Below, in pieces: positions 43,987-56,596 of a stretch of 64,000 nt of DNA. Numbering within the stretch: position 1 is the stretch's first letter; the number at the start of each line of letters is the position of its first letter. The notes under the pieces are model-generated. The model made no database searches. It was not told the origin of the DNA and worked only from the letters and a program-made list of their open reading frames with translations. The stretch is from the NCBI RefSeq assembly GCF_029227915.1, contig NC_079889.1, forward strand, positions 9,424,001 to 9,488,000, read 5' to 3'. The position numbers were made by a program, and so were the translations under genes. Origin of the DNA: Hydractinia symbiolongicarpus. Lineage: Eukaryota; Cnidaria; Hydrozoa; Anthoathecata; Hydractiniidae.

Positions 43987-46933
43987 TCTATATAATAATA
44001 CGCTAAGTGTGTCTGTGACAGGCAAAGTGGATGTCTTCATTTTCCTTTGATGTTGCCGAAAAGAAATCTTTGATGTTGCCGAAAAAAATATGTCTTCTTT
44101 GTCGTGAAAAGGCGCGAGTTTTGTGTGGTTTGTTAAATGAAGTTCTAGCGCAAAGTAACGGAAATTGTGTTTGCAAAAAAGATGGCTGTCCTTTTTAAGC
44201 ATTTGTCTTCTCTTGCCTTCAAAATAAATCTTTACAAAAGCATTTAAAAAGGGGCATGGTATATAAATGAAGTATAGAAAGGTTTGTTTATGATTTTTAA
44301 AGTTTTGATGATATTATTGATGCGAGACATGTTTGTTAGCTAGCATCAACCACACCAACAACAACTAGCTAGGTAGCTAGGAATTTATAAATATGTAGCC
44401 ATGTTCTTTATACCTAGCTAAGTCTCCAGTTTATATTTTAGTGACCAGCTATTAGCTGCTGTAGCTACCTTATGTTAGCTTCAGTTTTATGTTGCTTTTT
44501 GCATGTAAGCTAATCTTAGTGGTCTTTGCTAAGAATGTGACTGTAACTTATTTTAATTGACATTCTAAGCTTAAATTAACAAGCCACAACAACTTTTAAA
44601 AAAGTATTACATAATATTTAAGAAGAGTTTAAGGACTGTTTTTAAGCAAATAATGTATTTTTCACAATTTGTGTATGCAAAAAATGTATTTTTCACATTT
44701 TGTGTAACTAAACTTAAATACATCGGTTACATGCAATATGACGAAACAATTTTTATTTAACATGTAGTAATTCTGGTACCTTAAGTGTAGTGATTTTTGT
44801 TGTTCTAGCTGTTCTGACTAAAATGTTTTTGTTTATTGCATTTTGTCTCAATTAAGAAAAGTTTCAACTTTTTTGAGGGAGTACAACACCGAAAAAAGTT
44901 TTTTTATATTTTGTAGAAATTCTTACCGGGCAGGACTCTGCACAACATACCGAAATGACTGATCCCTCTCTATTTATAAATTTGATGCGTTCCAAATCAC
45001 AGTTTTTTGAAATTTTGGGTAATATTTAGTGAGTACAAGATGCAAATACTGATTTTTGTTGAATCAGAAGTATTTTCTACAACCATTCTTTTTTTACACT
45101 TTTGTGGAGAAAAAGTGTATGCAATGTCATCCAAATAACTGATTTTGTTGCAAACTGTTTTTCTTTTTCACATTTTGGATTGAAATATTGTTATAAAGGG
45201 CATATATCAATAGACATATATATACCAAAATAATTAAATTCTGCAGGGGGGTGTAGACATTTGATTGGAAATTTACATGGGTTTTTGTCTTTATTTTAAT
45301 TTATGAAAGGATGGTTGTTCGGTTCGGGAAGGTTGTTTGTGTTCTTGTTTGTCTTGCAAACTGCTGTTTTTTAAAATTTTCTTTTTTTTGTGGGAAAAAG
45401 ACCACATGCAAATATACTGAAAGCACAAATTTTGTAGAATTGGCCTCCACTGAAGGCTGTGGTGTAAGCTAATAGCTTTTTCATAGTTCGTATTATAAAC
45501 TTTTGTTGGGGAGAATTAAACTGTATGTGATGTCATTTTTGCTGGAAGAAAATTCCATGGTTTCACGTTTTTGTTAAGATTTTTATAATTGTGGTAATAT
45601 ATAACTGTGTTTGGTGATGATGAAAAAACTTTTTTGTATTTTATATTTTATGAAATGCCAGATTTTTCTATAATTTGATGTGTTTCATAACCTTTTTGTA
45701 GAAGATTTATGGACAATAGCAATATAGAACATGCTAAATGAACTGATTTTTGTTGATTTGGATGTGCTCCTCAAAAACAGATCTGTTTTACATTTTGTGT
45801 TAACTTTTGTGAGGACGGACCGTATATGCACTTTGTTTTCCAAAAATCATATCTTTGTTGATTCAAATTTACTCCTTCTTTATTTTTGACATTCACATTT
45901 AAAATGGTTGGTAAAGGTAACTACAGATCATCATACTAAGGAAAAATTTTTTGTGTTCTTAGCCTGTTAATTTTTACAATTTGTGTATATATATTTTTTG
46001 GAAACAGGATAGTATGTAATCGAATAAATGATTTTCCAGATATAAATTTGATGTTTTATGAAACTTCTGATTGAAATATTAAAGGTTTTCAATGAAGTAA
46101 ATATTTGAGATGTCTTATTTCTGACTTTATTACTGTATTATTGTAAGTGTTGTACTTGATTCTATACATTATTTTGATTAGTGTTTCAAGCTCTTCACAT
46201 AATCTTTGTTGATTCAAGTTTATTCTTTGCTTATTGATTTTTTGACATTTATGTTTAAAATTGTTGGTAAAGGGCAGTACGGAACTAAAAGAGAAAATTT
46301 TTGTGTTCTTAACTGGTTGATTTTTACATTTTGTGTAAATTTTTGTGGGAGAGAAAGGTATGCAACTGAAATGACTGATTTTTCTAGATTTAAATTTGAT
46401 GTTTTCCAAACTATGGCTTTTTTATATTTTTGTATAAGCGTAAGGGAAAAACAATATTTAAACTGTGTAAAAAACTTATTTTTGTTGATTTGTGCTAACT
46501 CTTGGAGGCCTCCTTTTTGACACTTCAGAATAAAATACTGAGGGTTTTCAACATAATCACTAATAAGATGTATGTACATAATTGAGATGCGTTATTTCTG
46601 ACATTGTTATTATCCGTGTTGTGACTGTTGGTGTTGTAACTGTCGGTCTTCTTACTGTCGGTTTTGTGAGTTTAGTGTTGTGAGTGTCGATGTTTGAGTG
46701 TCGTTGTTGTAACTTTTTATCAACTAGATTTTACACCTTGCAAGCTGTTCTTTTTTATTTTGTGTAAGATTTGTGTGGAGGATTTAATGCGATTTGATAT
46801 TTGACATTTTGTGTAAGATTTTAAGAACATTTTTTTGTATATGCACTGCTGACGTCAGAAAAACATCTAAAAGAACCTATTTTCCCATTGTCCTTCTGCC
46901 TAAGTGGATTTCTCCACGGGCCTTATCGACTAG
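43987..46933 (+). mobile_element. Large-type Helitron, first of the eight-element train
   Basis: Starts TCTATATAATAATACGC after an A. Ends with the GTGGA...TCCAC hairpin and CTAG (46930-46933). The interior has a TAGCTAGC tract (about 44335-44390) and degenerate tandem repeats on TTTTGTGTAAACTTTTGTG. The 106-residue frames at 46089-46579 fall in these repeats and recur in sister copies, and are not genes. Confidence 0.85.
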
Positions 46934-46936
46934 TAA

Positions 46937-47527
46937 TCTCTATAATAATACGCTAATTCCGTGTGTCTGTCTGTCACTTTTGCAAAGTGGATTACATTCT
47001 TCAAATTTTCTTTAACAAATTCTATAAAACATCGCCTATAAAATTGTTCTGTAATTTACCAAACTTTACCGATAAAATAGTATTGACGTCAAAGGAAAGT
47101 TAATTAAGATTAGTGAAGCCATTACAATGTACTTAAAACTTTGAGGCCAAATAACTTGGAAACGAGGTGGTGACGTCAATGTTTTTTCACCGCGTGGGTA
47201 ACTAGGGACAACCTGGGACCAATTTGGGTAAGTTTTTCAAACCTGGGTCCCCGAATCCGTTTCGGAATGGACGGTTTGATGACGTGATCAAAAAACCTTT
47301 AAACCTTGATATCTCTGCAACCGTTTGTCAAAGATACATGATCATATACATTTTCTTGATCAGCATTTCAAGATCTATACGATGAAGGCAACAGGTATAC
47401 AAAATTCTAAAAAAATATATTTATTTTGTATTTGCACTGCTGACGTCAGCAAAAAAACTAAAACAACCTGTTTTTCCATTGTCCTTCTGCCTAAGTGGAT
47501 TACTCCACGGCGGGCCTTATCGACTAG
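46937..47527 (+). mobile_element. Small-type Helitron, 591 bp
   Basis: Starts TCTCTATAATAATACGC after a TAA spacer, preceded by A. Ends CTAG at 47527. It carries the CCCCGAATCCGTTTCGG block at about 47250. Only this junction in the train has a spacer. Confidence 0.85.
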
Positions 47528-50500
47528 TCTATATAATAATACGCCAGTTCCGTGTCTCTGTGACAGGCAAAGTTGATATCGCCATTTTCCTTTGATGTTG
47601 CCGAAATTCTCTTTGAAGTCGCCGAAAAAATTATGTCTTCTTTGTCGTGAAAAGCTGCGAGTTTTATGTGGTTTGTTAAATGAAGTTCTAGCACAAAGTA
47701 ACGGAAATTGTGTTTGCAAAAAAGATGGCTGTTCTTTTTAAGCAATTTCTACTCTTTCCTTCAAAATAAATCTTTACAAAAGCATTTAAAAAGGGGCATG
47801 GTATATAAATGAAGTATAGAAAGGTTTCTGTAAGGTTTGTTTATGTTTTTTTCAGTTTTGATGATATTATTGATGCGAGACATGTTTGTTAGCTAGCATC
47901 ATAAAACCAACCACACCAACAACAACCTAATAGCTAGCTAGCTCGGACTTTATAAATATGTAGCCATGTTCTTTATACCTAGCTAAGTCTCCAGTTTATA
48001 TTCAACTGACCAGCTATTAGCTGCTGTAGCTAGCTTATGTTTGCTTCAGTTTTATGTTGCTTTTTACATGTAAGCTAATCTTAGTGGTCTTTGCTAAGAA
48101 TGTGACTGTAACTTATTTCATTTGACATTTTAAGCTTAAATTAACAAGCCACAACAACATTTAAAAAAGTATTACATAATATTTAAGAAGAGTTTAAGGA
48201 CTGTTTTTAAGCAAATATTGTATTTTTCACATTTTGTGTATGCAAATAATGTATTTTTCACATTTTGTGTAACTAAACTTATATACATCGGTTACATGGA
48301 ATATGACGAAACGATTTTGATTTAACATGTAGTAGTTCTTGTACCTTTAGTGTAGTGATTTTTGTTGTTCTAGATGTTCTGACCAAAATGTTTTTGTTTA
48401 TGACATTTTGTCTTATTAAGAAAAGTTTCAACTTTTTTGAGGGAGTACAACACCGAAAAAACTTGTGTTTTTTTTATATTTTGTATAAATTCTTACCGGG
48501 CAGGACAACATACCGAAATGACTGATCCCTCTCTATTTATAAATTTGATGCGTTCCAAATCGCAGTTTTTTGAAATTTTGAGTAATATTTAATGAGTACA
48601 AGATGCAAATACTGATTTTTGTTGAATCAGAAGTATTTCCTGCAACCATTCTTTTTTTACACTTTTGTGGAGAAAAAGTGTATGCAATATCATCAGAATA
48701 ACTGATTTTGTTGCAAACTGTTTTTCTTTTTCACATTTTGGATTGAGATATTGTTATAAAGGGCATATATCAATAGACATATATATACCAAAATAATTAA
48801 ATTCTGCAAACTTTGATTTTGTCGTTCACCTCTCATCTTTTATATTTTGATTAAACTTTTGAGGAAAATCATAGGAATTATTTAGAATATGTATTTTGTG
48901 TTGGAAATTTAGTGCAAAAATTGACGTAAAATGAACTGTTAAATTGATTGTTGTTGTTTTAACATGAATTATGACTCAAACTTTGTTTTTGCATTTCTAA
49001 TTTGACTAATTAGCCTAAAAATTTGCCAATTGGTTTTACACTCTGTTCTTTTTTATATATATTTTATGTGAACATAGAAGTACACAAGTAAAGTTAGAAG
49101 CCACAAGAAGTTAATTCGAAAGTGAAGAGTGGAGCTAGAAGTAGTAAAGAAAAGTTAGAAGTAGAAAATGAAAGCTTGGGTTTAAAGTAGATTTGGATTC
49201 ACAAATAGTAAGAACTTTTTAGATATTTTTAGACGTTATGTTTTTATGTCGCTAGAGTTACGTGTCAGACAGGAAAAAGTCACTTAAGAGCTTCAAATTC
49301 TTTATATTTTACCGCGGTTTTTTTTACACTTTTTTGCATAATTAATGTTATCAAAAAAAAGTGCTAGCGAAACTTTTGGTTTGTTGAACTTACTGCAAAT
49401 GTCATAATTTTTATATTGCTATTGTTTCTCTTTATATGTGTTTTACTAAGCATAAATAGCTAGCTGGCGTCTTCCCAGTTTAACTATATTTAACTGGGTA
49501 TCTGTCTTATCTAATGTTACCTTCAAGCTCCATATCTAAACCTAGCTAGCTAACTGATGATTAATGTTGTTATTCCTCTTTTAGCTATTTATATCCACCT
49601 TAGTAGTCAAACTTAGGGATCTTATTTGAGCACGAATTATGATGTAACAAGCTACAAAATCTTTCAAAGATTATTGAACTTTTAGGGTAGTGTGAGGAAA
49701 AATTTTACTTTAAGAGGAATGATTTTGTAAAACTAAAGTGTGTGCGTTAATTGGAGTAAGTTTTATTGTTTTGTTGTTGACATCCTGTTAAACTTCTGTA
49801 AGCTCGCATGTAAATTACAAGGTTATATATTTTTACAAGGGTAGTGGTTGATATTTTTACAAAGTTTGTTGACATTTTTTGGGAAATTTACCTCAGTTTT
49901 TTACATTTGTGGTTAAAATTTCTCAGCAGAGAATAGTATGGTTGCCAAATATATTGTTTGTGTTGCAAACTGCTGTTTTTTAAATGTTGTGTAAACTTTT
50001 GTGGAAAAAGACCACATGCAAAATACTGATAGAACAAATTTTTGTACAATTAGACTGTGAGCTGAAGTTGGATTTTTTTTATATTTTGTTTTATAAACTT
50101 TTTTTAAGCTTTAAACTAACTGTAAGTAATGTAATTACGGGAATAAATAATTGGTGATGATAAAAAATTACTGAATGTTCAGACTGAGACTGTTTAACTT
50201 TTGTGAGGGAGGACCATATGCAAGTATATATACTAAAAATAATAATTTGATATTTTACACTTTCCAAGTTGTATTTTTGTATGCACTTAAATGACTGCTT
50301 TTTTTGAGTTGAATTTGATGGGTTTCATATCAATTTTGTGGAAGATTTTATGGGTGAAAACAATATAAAACATGCCAATTGAACTGATTTTTGTTCATAT
50401 TTTGATTTGCTCCTCATAAACCTTTGTGTTCTACATTTATTGTAAACTTTTGTGAGGAAGGACCATATATATATATACAATGTTTTCAAAATAATGATTT

Positions 50501-51215
50501 TTGTTGATTTGAAATTTACTCCTTGCTCATTGCTTTTTTGACATTTCAGTTTAAAATGTTTGGTAAAGTCAGTACGGATCATGAGACAAAAAAATTGTTT
50601 TGTTAACCGGTTAATTTTTACATTTTGTGCATATTTTTGCGGGAGAGGATGGTATGCAACCGAATAAATGATTTTTCAAAGTTTAACTTTTTGTTTTTAG
50701 GTGTTTTGTGTTTGTTTAAGTTTGGCTTTTTGATATTCTTTAAAATGCATAAATAACTTATTTCATAGATCTGTGCTTACTGTTGCAAGCCTTTCTTTTC
50801 GACATTTCAGATTAAAATATTGAAGGTTTTCAACATAATCACATAATACGATGTATACATATTTGAGATGTGTTATTTCTGACATTATTATTGTTGTCGT
50901 AACTGTCTGGGTTGTGACTGTCAATGTTATAACTTTCTACTAACTAGATTTTACACCTTGCACGCCGTTGTTTTTCATATTTTGTCTGACGTTTTGTTGG
51001 AAGGATTTCATGCGATTTGACATTTGATATTTTGTGTTAGATTTTAAGAACTTTTGACTTATATACTTTCTTTTTATGCATTTTCAGATTATTTTTTTTA
51101 GTAAAAGGCATATTCAATATACTGAAATATTTGCTGATGTCATCAAAATTCAAATGACAGAACTTTTCAATGGTTTTTCTGCCTAAGTGGATTTTTCCAC
51201 GGGCCTATCTACTAG
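47528..51215 (+). mobile_element. Large-type Helitron, 3.7 kb, the longest intact copy
   Basis: Joined directly to the previous CTAG. Starts TCTATATAATAATACGCC and ends CTAG at 51212-51215. Its 5' third is the f-type sequence of 43987-45230. Its middle (49070-50200) matches the different sequence in 28965-31766. It looks like a recombinant of two lineages. Non-coding. Confidence 0.85.
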
Positions 51216-52850
51216 TCTCTTATAATAATACGCTAAGTGTGTCCGTCTGTCTGTGACAGGCAAAGTGGATGTGTTCATTTTCCTTTGATGTAGCCGAAAT
51301 TTCCTTTCAAGTCTCCGAAAAAGTTATATCCATTTTGCTAGCAGGTTTACTTTGTTTACATCACGTGATCAAAATGGATCAACTTGATTTGCTGAAATAA
51401 ATTTAACGGCTTTCTGTACAAAAATGGTGTCCCTCGACACCGAAAACAACAACAAAAAAAGAAATGTTCCTTCGTCTTGAAAAAAGTGCAAAAAGTAATT
51501 CAGAGAAAGAAAAGTCCAAGAAGTGAATTAAGAAGTGGTAGCTAGAGCTAGAAGTAAAGTAGTAAAGTTAGAATTAGAAAATAAAGGCTAGAGTTTGAAG
51601 TGGATTTAAAAGCAATAATAGTAAGAACTTTGATGTTTTTAGACTTTTAGTTTTTATGTCACTGGAGCAAGCAGACTCGCATTTTCCAAGAAAAGCCTCA
51701 AATTCTTGAAGTTTTATATTTTAGCGCTTTTTTAAAAACAAACCTAGCCACCATATTTGTTTATGTTTTTGTTGCATAATTAATGTATCCCCTGGTGCGT
51801 AACTAATGTGTTTGTCCTAAAATTCAAAATGCTACATAAAGCTGTTAGCTGACTAACAAACGGAAAACTTTGGTTTGTTGAACTTACTGCTCACTGTTAT
51901 GTTATTATTTTTACATTACTATTGTTTCTCTTTATATGTGTTTTACCAAGCATAAATAGCTAGCTTTAGTTTTAGCTAAGTGTTCCCAGGTTAAGTATAT
52001 TTAACTGGGGGTCTAAGCTACTGTTAGCTAGCTAATGTTGGCCTCCAATGCCTGCTCCTCTCATCCCATGGCTAGCTCTAACCTATGACTTATTTTGTTA
52101 TTCCTTTTTTTTAATTATCTATAGCTAGCCACCTTAGTTTCCTTAACTTCTTTTCTTTTATGAGCATGATACGAAATCTTTAAAGACTTGAACTTTTGCA
52201 GATGTATTTTATATTTCTTTTCGCATTTCCTGTAAACTTTACAAAGGGTCCACGTGCAATATGACAAGTGGAATTTTTTTTTCCAGAATTTAAAGCGTGC
52301 GTGTTTATTTTTTTTTATTGTTTTTTTTCTGACATCCTGTTTAACTTTCGTCAGCCTACATGTAAAATGCCAGGTTATTTTTACAGGGGGTGTAGACATT
52401 TGATTGGAAATTTACATGGGTTTTTGACTTTATTTTAATTTATGAGAGGATGGTCGTTCGGTTCGGGAAGGTTGTTCGTGTTTTTGTTTGTGTTGCAAAC
52501 TGCTGTTTTTTAAAATTTTTCTTTTTTTTGTGCGAAAAAGACCACATGCAAATATACTGAAAGCACAAATTTTGTAGAATTGGCCTCCACTGAAAGCTGT
52601 TGTGTAAGCTAATGGCTTTTTCATAGTTCGTATTATAAACTTTTGTTGGGGAGAATTAAACTGTATGTGATGTTATTTTTGCTGGAAGAAAATTCCATGG
52701 TTTCACGTTTTTGTTAAGATTTTTATAATTGTGGTAATATATAACTGTGTTTGGTGATGATGAAAAAACTTTTTTTGTTTTTTATATTTTATAAAATGCC
52801 TGATTTTTCTATAATTTGATGTGTTTCATAACCTTTTTGTAGAAGATTTA

Positions 52851-55373
52851 TCATCATCATTCATCATCATTCTCGGCTTAACGTCCGTTTTCCATGCTAG
52901 CATGGGTTGGACGGGGTATATTAATGACCCTCTTCCAATCTGATCTAGACTGTGTTAGATCTAAACTCAACTTCCTCTCTATCAAGTCTGTCCTTATAAC
53001 CTCCTGCCAAGTCTTTCTCGGTCTGCCTCTGGGCTTTGCCACAGGAACTATCAAGTCTCTACACTTTCTTACCCAATTATCCTCCTCCATTCTTTCCAAG
53101 TGCCCCAGCCAATTCAATCTTCTTATCTGGATAACATCTTTAATTCTACAGAGACTTAGCCTGCTTCTTAGCTCATCTGAACTCTTTCTGTCTCTCAGAC
53201 TGGCATTACACATCCACCTAACCATTCTCATATCATTCCTTTCTAAACGGTCAAGATCTTCCTGCTTCACTGCCCATGTCTCACTACCGTACAACATAAC
53301 ACTTCTTACACAGGCCTCATACAACCTACCTTTTACCTCAATTGACAGGACTCTGCTAGTCAATAAAGGAAGTAACTCTCTAAACTTTTTCCAAGCAGAA
53401 CCTATCCTGCAAGTAACACTTCTTCCAACACCCCCTTCACTGCCCAACATATCACCTAAGTAACAGAAGTTCTTAACTATCTCTAACGAGCCACTGTTGT
53501 ACATCATTAAAGCTGGAAATACTTCATTCTCTATAATCTCACCTTTGCAACGCTTGCATACAAACTGTATGCCAGCTCTTAACCTTCCACTAATACTACT
53601 GCACTTCTTATGTACCCGATGCTTGCAAGTCTGACAAAAAATTGAGTTACTACCAACCCCTTTCCTGCAAACTCCACAAGGCCACTTTCCAACTACAGGG
53701 TCACACTTGGCTGCAATGCTACTTATCATGACTTTAGACTTTGCTGTGTTTACCTTCAGCCCTTTCTCTTCTAGTCCTTTCTTCCACTTCTCAAACTTTT
53801 CAACTAATTCTTCCATCGACTCTGCTATGAGAACCAAATCATCTGCATACAATAACTCCCATGGGCAACCTGTTCTGAACTCCATCGACAGCGCTTCTAA
53901 GACTAGAATAAACAACAAAGGACTAAGTACAGAACCCTGATGTACACCAACATTTACACTAAATTCATCACTAAGTGAATCGTTAATCCTGACACGACTT
54001 CTAGCATTGCTGTACATAGACTGAACCATCGTAACTAGCCACTTATCCACACCTAAATTTCTCATAGCCCACCAAATAACTTTACGTGGCACTCTATCAA
54101 AAGCTTTCTCTAAATCTACAAAGGCAAAATAGAGATTCTTTCTCTTTCCTAAATACTTTTCCTGAAGCTGTCTGAGTAAAAATATTGCATCTGTAGTGCC
54201 ACGCCCTGGAACAAAACCAAATTGCATCTTATCTATATCAATTCTTTCTCTAAGTAACTTATCAATCACTCTTTCAATAACTTTCATTACTTGATCAACC
54301 AACTTCAAACCTCTATAGTTACCCCTTTCTAATGCATCACCCTTGCCCTTGAAACAATTCACTATTACACTCGACTGCCACTCACTCGGAATAGCACCAT
54401 CCTTTATAATCTGGTTAGCAAGACTTGTAATAAGCTCAACTCCAATATATCCAGATGCTTTTACCATCTTTGCAACAATACCTGATACTCCTGCAGCCTT
54501 GCCAATCTTCATTTTCCTAATAGCCTCCACTACCCATTCTGTCTTGATCTGCATGGCTGGCCCTTCTACGACATCATCATCAGACAAATTATCCTCGTCC
54601 CAATCAAACTCAGTGTTAAGCAACCTCTGATAATGATTCTTCCAAGCTACCCTTTTCTCCTCCTCTGTGCTAGCACCTTCATCATTACGTATACACTTCT
54701 CACCTACAATATCTTGATTAGTCTTCTTCATTTGCTTTGCTATCTTGAATATCTCATTGCGCTGGTCTTCCCTTCTTAACACATCTGCAAATCTGTTTCT
54801 TTCTGCTTCTGATTTTGCCTTATACACTGCTGTACGAGCCCGACGCTTAGCTTCTAAGTAAATATTTTTACTACCACCTGACTTCCACTCTTTCCAAAGT
54901 TTCCTCTTTTCCTTTATACACTGGTCAACCTCATTATTCCACCACCAGGTCTGTCTATGTGTAGCTGTTCCTTTCGTCCACCCACAGGTATCATCAGAAG
55001 CTTCTAGAAGACAATTCTTCAAAGTAGTCCAAGTACTTTCAACATTGTCACTATCACATTGACTATTGTAGGCTAACTGCTGAACTTTTGCACTAAATTG
55101 TCTTGCTACAATCTCTTCCTTCAGCTTCCAGACTTTTCGACGGGGCCTGTACTTTCCCTTGGCTTCTCTGACACTCTTCAAGATAATATCACAAACCAGC
55201 AACCTATGCTGGGAAACACACTCTTCCCCCGATATAACTTTCACGTCCTTCACCACTTTCTTGTCTGACTTTCTAACCAAAAAGTAATCTATCTGTGTCT
55301 TACAACCACCTGACTCATATGTTATCAGCCTACTCTGTCTCTTACTGAATGATGTGTTGCAATGATGTGTTTA
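52851..55373 (-). mobile_element. RTE-type non-LTR retrotransposon, 5'-truncated
   Basis: The element ends in a short ATG/ATC trinucleotide tail (TCATCATCAT on the plus strand at 52851). It is flanked by TTTA at 52847-52850 and 55370-55373. The Helitron copy at 45700-45730 shows the uninterrupted site. The 5' truncation removes most of the endonuclease. Confidence 0.85.
52878..55367 (-). CDS. RTE-type LINE ORF: endonuclease end plus reverse transcriptase
   Basis: The open frame runs uninterrupted from the 5' truncation (about 55367) to the stop at 52878. Upstream of the methionine at 55280 it encodes the end of an apurinic endonuclease (LITYESGGCKTQIDYFL). Numbering from that methionine (800 residues): endonuclease SQH at about 23, RT motif A FAFVDLEKAFDRVP near 386-398, motif B GVHQGSVLSPLLF near 445, YADD at 478-481. 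A PHD-like zinc finger follows (CGVC at 535, C549, C552, HKKC near 557-560, CKRC near 575), then the typical LYGSETW segment. Catalytic residues look intact. The N-terminal endonuclease is missing, so it cannot move alone in full. Clade is likely RTE/RTE-X by domain order and 3' tail. Confidence 0.85.
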   Translation of the reverse strand, partial: HHCNTSFSKRQSRLITYESGGCKTQIDYFLVRKSDKKVVKDVKVISGEECVSQHRLLVCDIILKSVREAKGKYRPRRKVWKLKEEIVARQFSAKVQQLAYNSQCDSDNVESTWTTLKNCLLEASDDTCGWTKGTATHRQTWWWNNEVDQCIKEKRKLWKEWKSGGSKNIYLEAKRRARTAVYKAKSEAERNRFADVLRREDQRNEIFKIAKQMKKTNQDIVGEKCIRNDEGASTEEEKRVAWKNHYQRLLNTEFDWDEDNLSDDDVVEGPAMQIKTEWVVEAIRKMKIGKAAGVSGIVAKMVKASGYIGVELITSLANQIIKDGAIPSEWQSSVIVNCFKGKGDALERGNYRGLKLVDQVMKVIERVIDKLLRERIDIDKMQFGFVPGRGTTDAIFLLRQLQEKYLGKRKNLYFAFVDLEKAFDRVPRKVIWWAMRNLGVDKWLVTMVQSMYSNARSRVRINDSLSDEFSVNVGVHQGSVLSPLLFILVLEALSMEFRTGCPWELLYADDLVLIAESMEELVEKFEKWKKGLEEKGLKVNTAKSKVMISSIAAKCDPVVGKWPCGVCRKGVGSNSIFCQTCKHRVHKKCSSISGRLRAGIQFVCKRCKGEIIENEVFPALMMYNSGSLEIVKNFCYLGDMLGSEGGVGRSVTCRIGSAWKKFRELLPLLTSRVLSIEVKGRLYEACVRSVMLYGSETWAVKQEDLDRLERNDMRMVRWMCNASLRDRKSSDELRSRLSLCRIKDVIQIRRLNWLGHLERMEEDNWVRKCRDLIVPVAKPRGRPRKTWQEVIRTDLIERKLSLDLTQSRSDWKRVINIPRPTHASMENGR

Positions 55374-56596
55374 TGGACAATAGAAATATAGAACATGCTA
55401 TATGAACTGATTTTTGTTGATTTGGATGTGCTCCTCAAAAACCGATCTGTTTTACATTTTGTGTTAACTTTTGTGAGGACGGACCGTATATGCACTTTGT
55501 TTTCCAAAAATAATATCTTTGTTGATTCAAATTTACTCCTTATTTATTTTTGACATTCACGTTTAAAATGGTTGGTAAAGGTAACTACAGATCATCATAC
55601 TAAGGAAAATTTTTTTGTGTTCTTAACCTGTTAATTTTTACAATTTGTGTATATATATTTTTGGGAAACAGGATAGTATGTAATCGAATAAATGATTTTC
55701 CAGATATAAATTTGATGTTTTTTGACACTTCTGATTGAAATATTAAAGGTTTTCAACGAAGTAAATATTTGAGATGTCTTATTTCTGACTTTATTACTGT
55801 ATTATTGTAAGTGTTGTACTTGATTCTATACATTATTTTGATTAGTGTTTCAAGCTCTTCACATAATCTTTGTTGATTCAAGTTTATTCTTTGCTCATTG
55901 ATTTTTTGACATTTATGTTTAAAATTGTTGGTAAAGGGCAGTATGGAACTAAAAGAGAAAATTTTTGTGTTCTTAACTGGTTGATTTTTACATTTTGTGT
56001 AAATTTTTGTGGGAGAGGATGGTATGCAACTGAAATGACTGATTTTTCTAGATTTAAATTTGATGTTTTCCAAACTATGGCTTTTTCATATTTTTGTATA
56101 AGCGTAAGGGAAAAACAATATTTAAACTGCGTAAAAAACTTATTTTTGTTGATTTGTGCTAACTCTTGGAGGCCTCCTTTTTGACACTTCAGAATAAAAT
56201 GCTGAGGGTTTTCAACATAATCACTTATAAGATGTATATCATATTTGAGATGCGTTATTTCTGACATTGTTATTATCCGTGTTGTGACTGTTGGTGTTGT
56301 AACTGTCGGTCTTCTTACTGTCGGTTTTGTGAGTTTAGTGTTGTGAGTGTCGATGTTTGAGTGTCGTTGTTGTAACTTTTTATTAACTAGATTTTACACC
56401 TTGCAAGCTGTTCTTTTTTATTTTGTGTAAGATTTGTGTGGAGGATTTAATGCGATTTGATATTTGACATTTTGTGTAAGATTTTAAGAACATTTTTTTG
56501 TATATGCACTGCTGACGTCAGAAAAACATCTAAAAGAACCTATTTTCCCATTGTCCTTCTGCCTAAGTGGATTTCTCCACGGGCCTTATCGACTAG

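Larger units (their letters stand above)
51216..56596 (+). mobile_element. Large-type Helitron carrying an RTE LINE
   Basis: Starts TCTCTTATAATAATACGC with no spacer and ends CTAG at 56593-56596. Without the 2.5-kb LINE at 52851-55373 it is about 2.86 kb. Its 3' part is almost identical to 45700-46933, suggesting a recent duplication. Confidence 0.85.

Noticed and set aside
46089-46579. Overlapping open frames of about 105-119 residues that recur at 55753-56267
   Set aside because: They lie in Helitron tandem repeats, occur on both strands, and are conserved only because the DNA is duplicated. No domain or splice structure.
53707-54630. Plus-strand frames inside the LINE
   Set aside because: Shadows of the intact minus-strand reverse-transcriptase frame.
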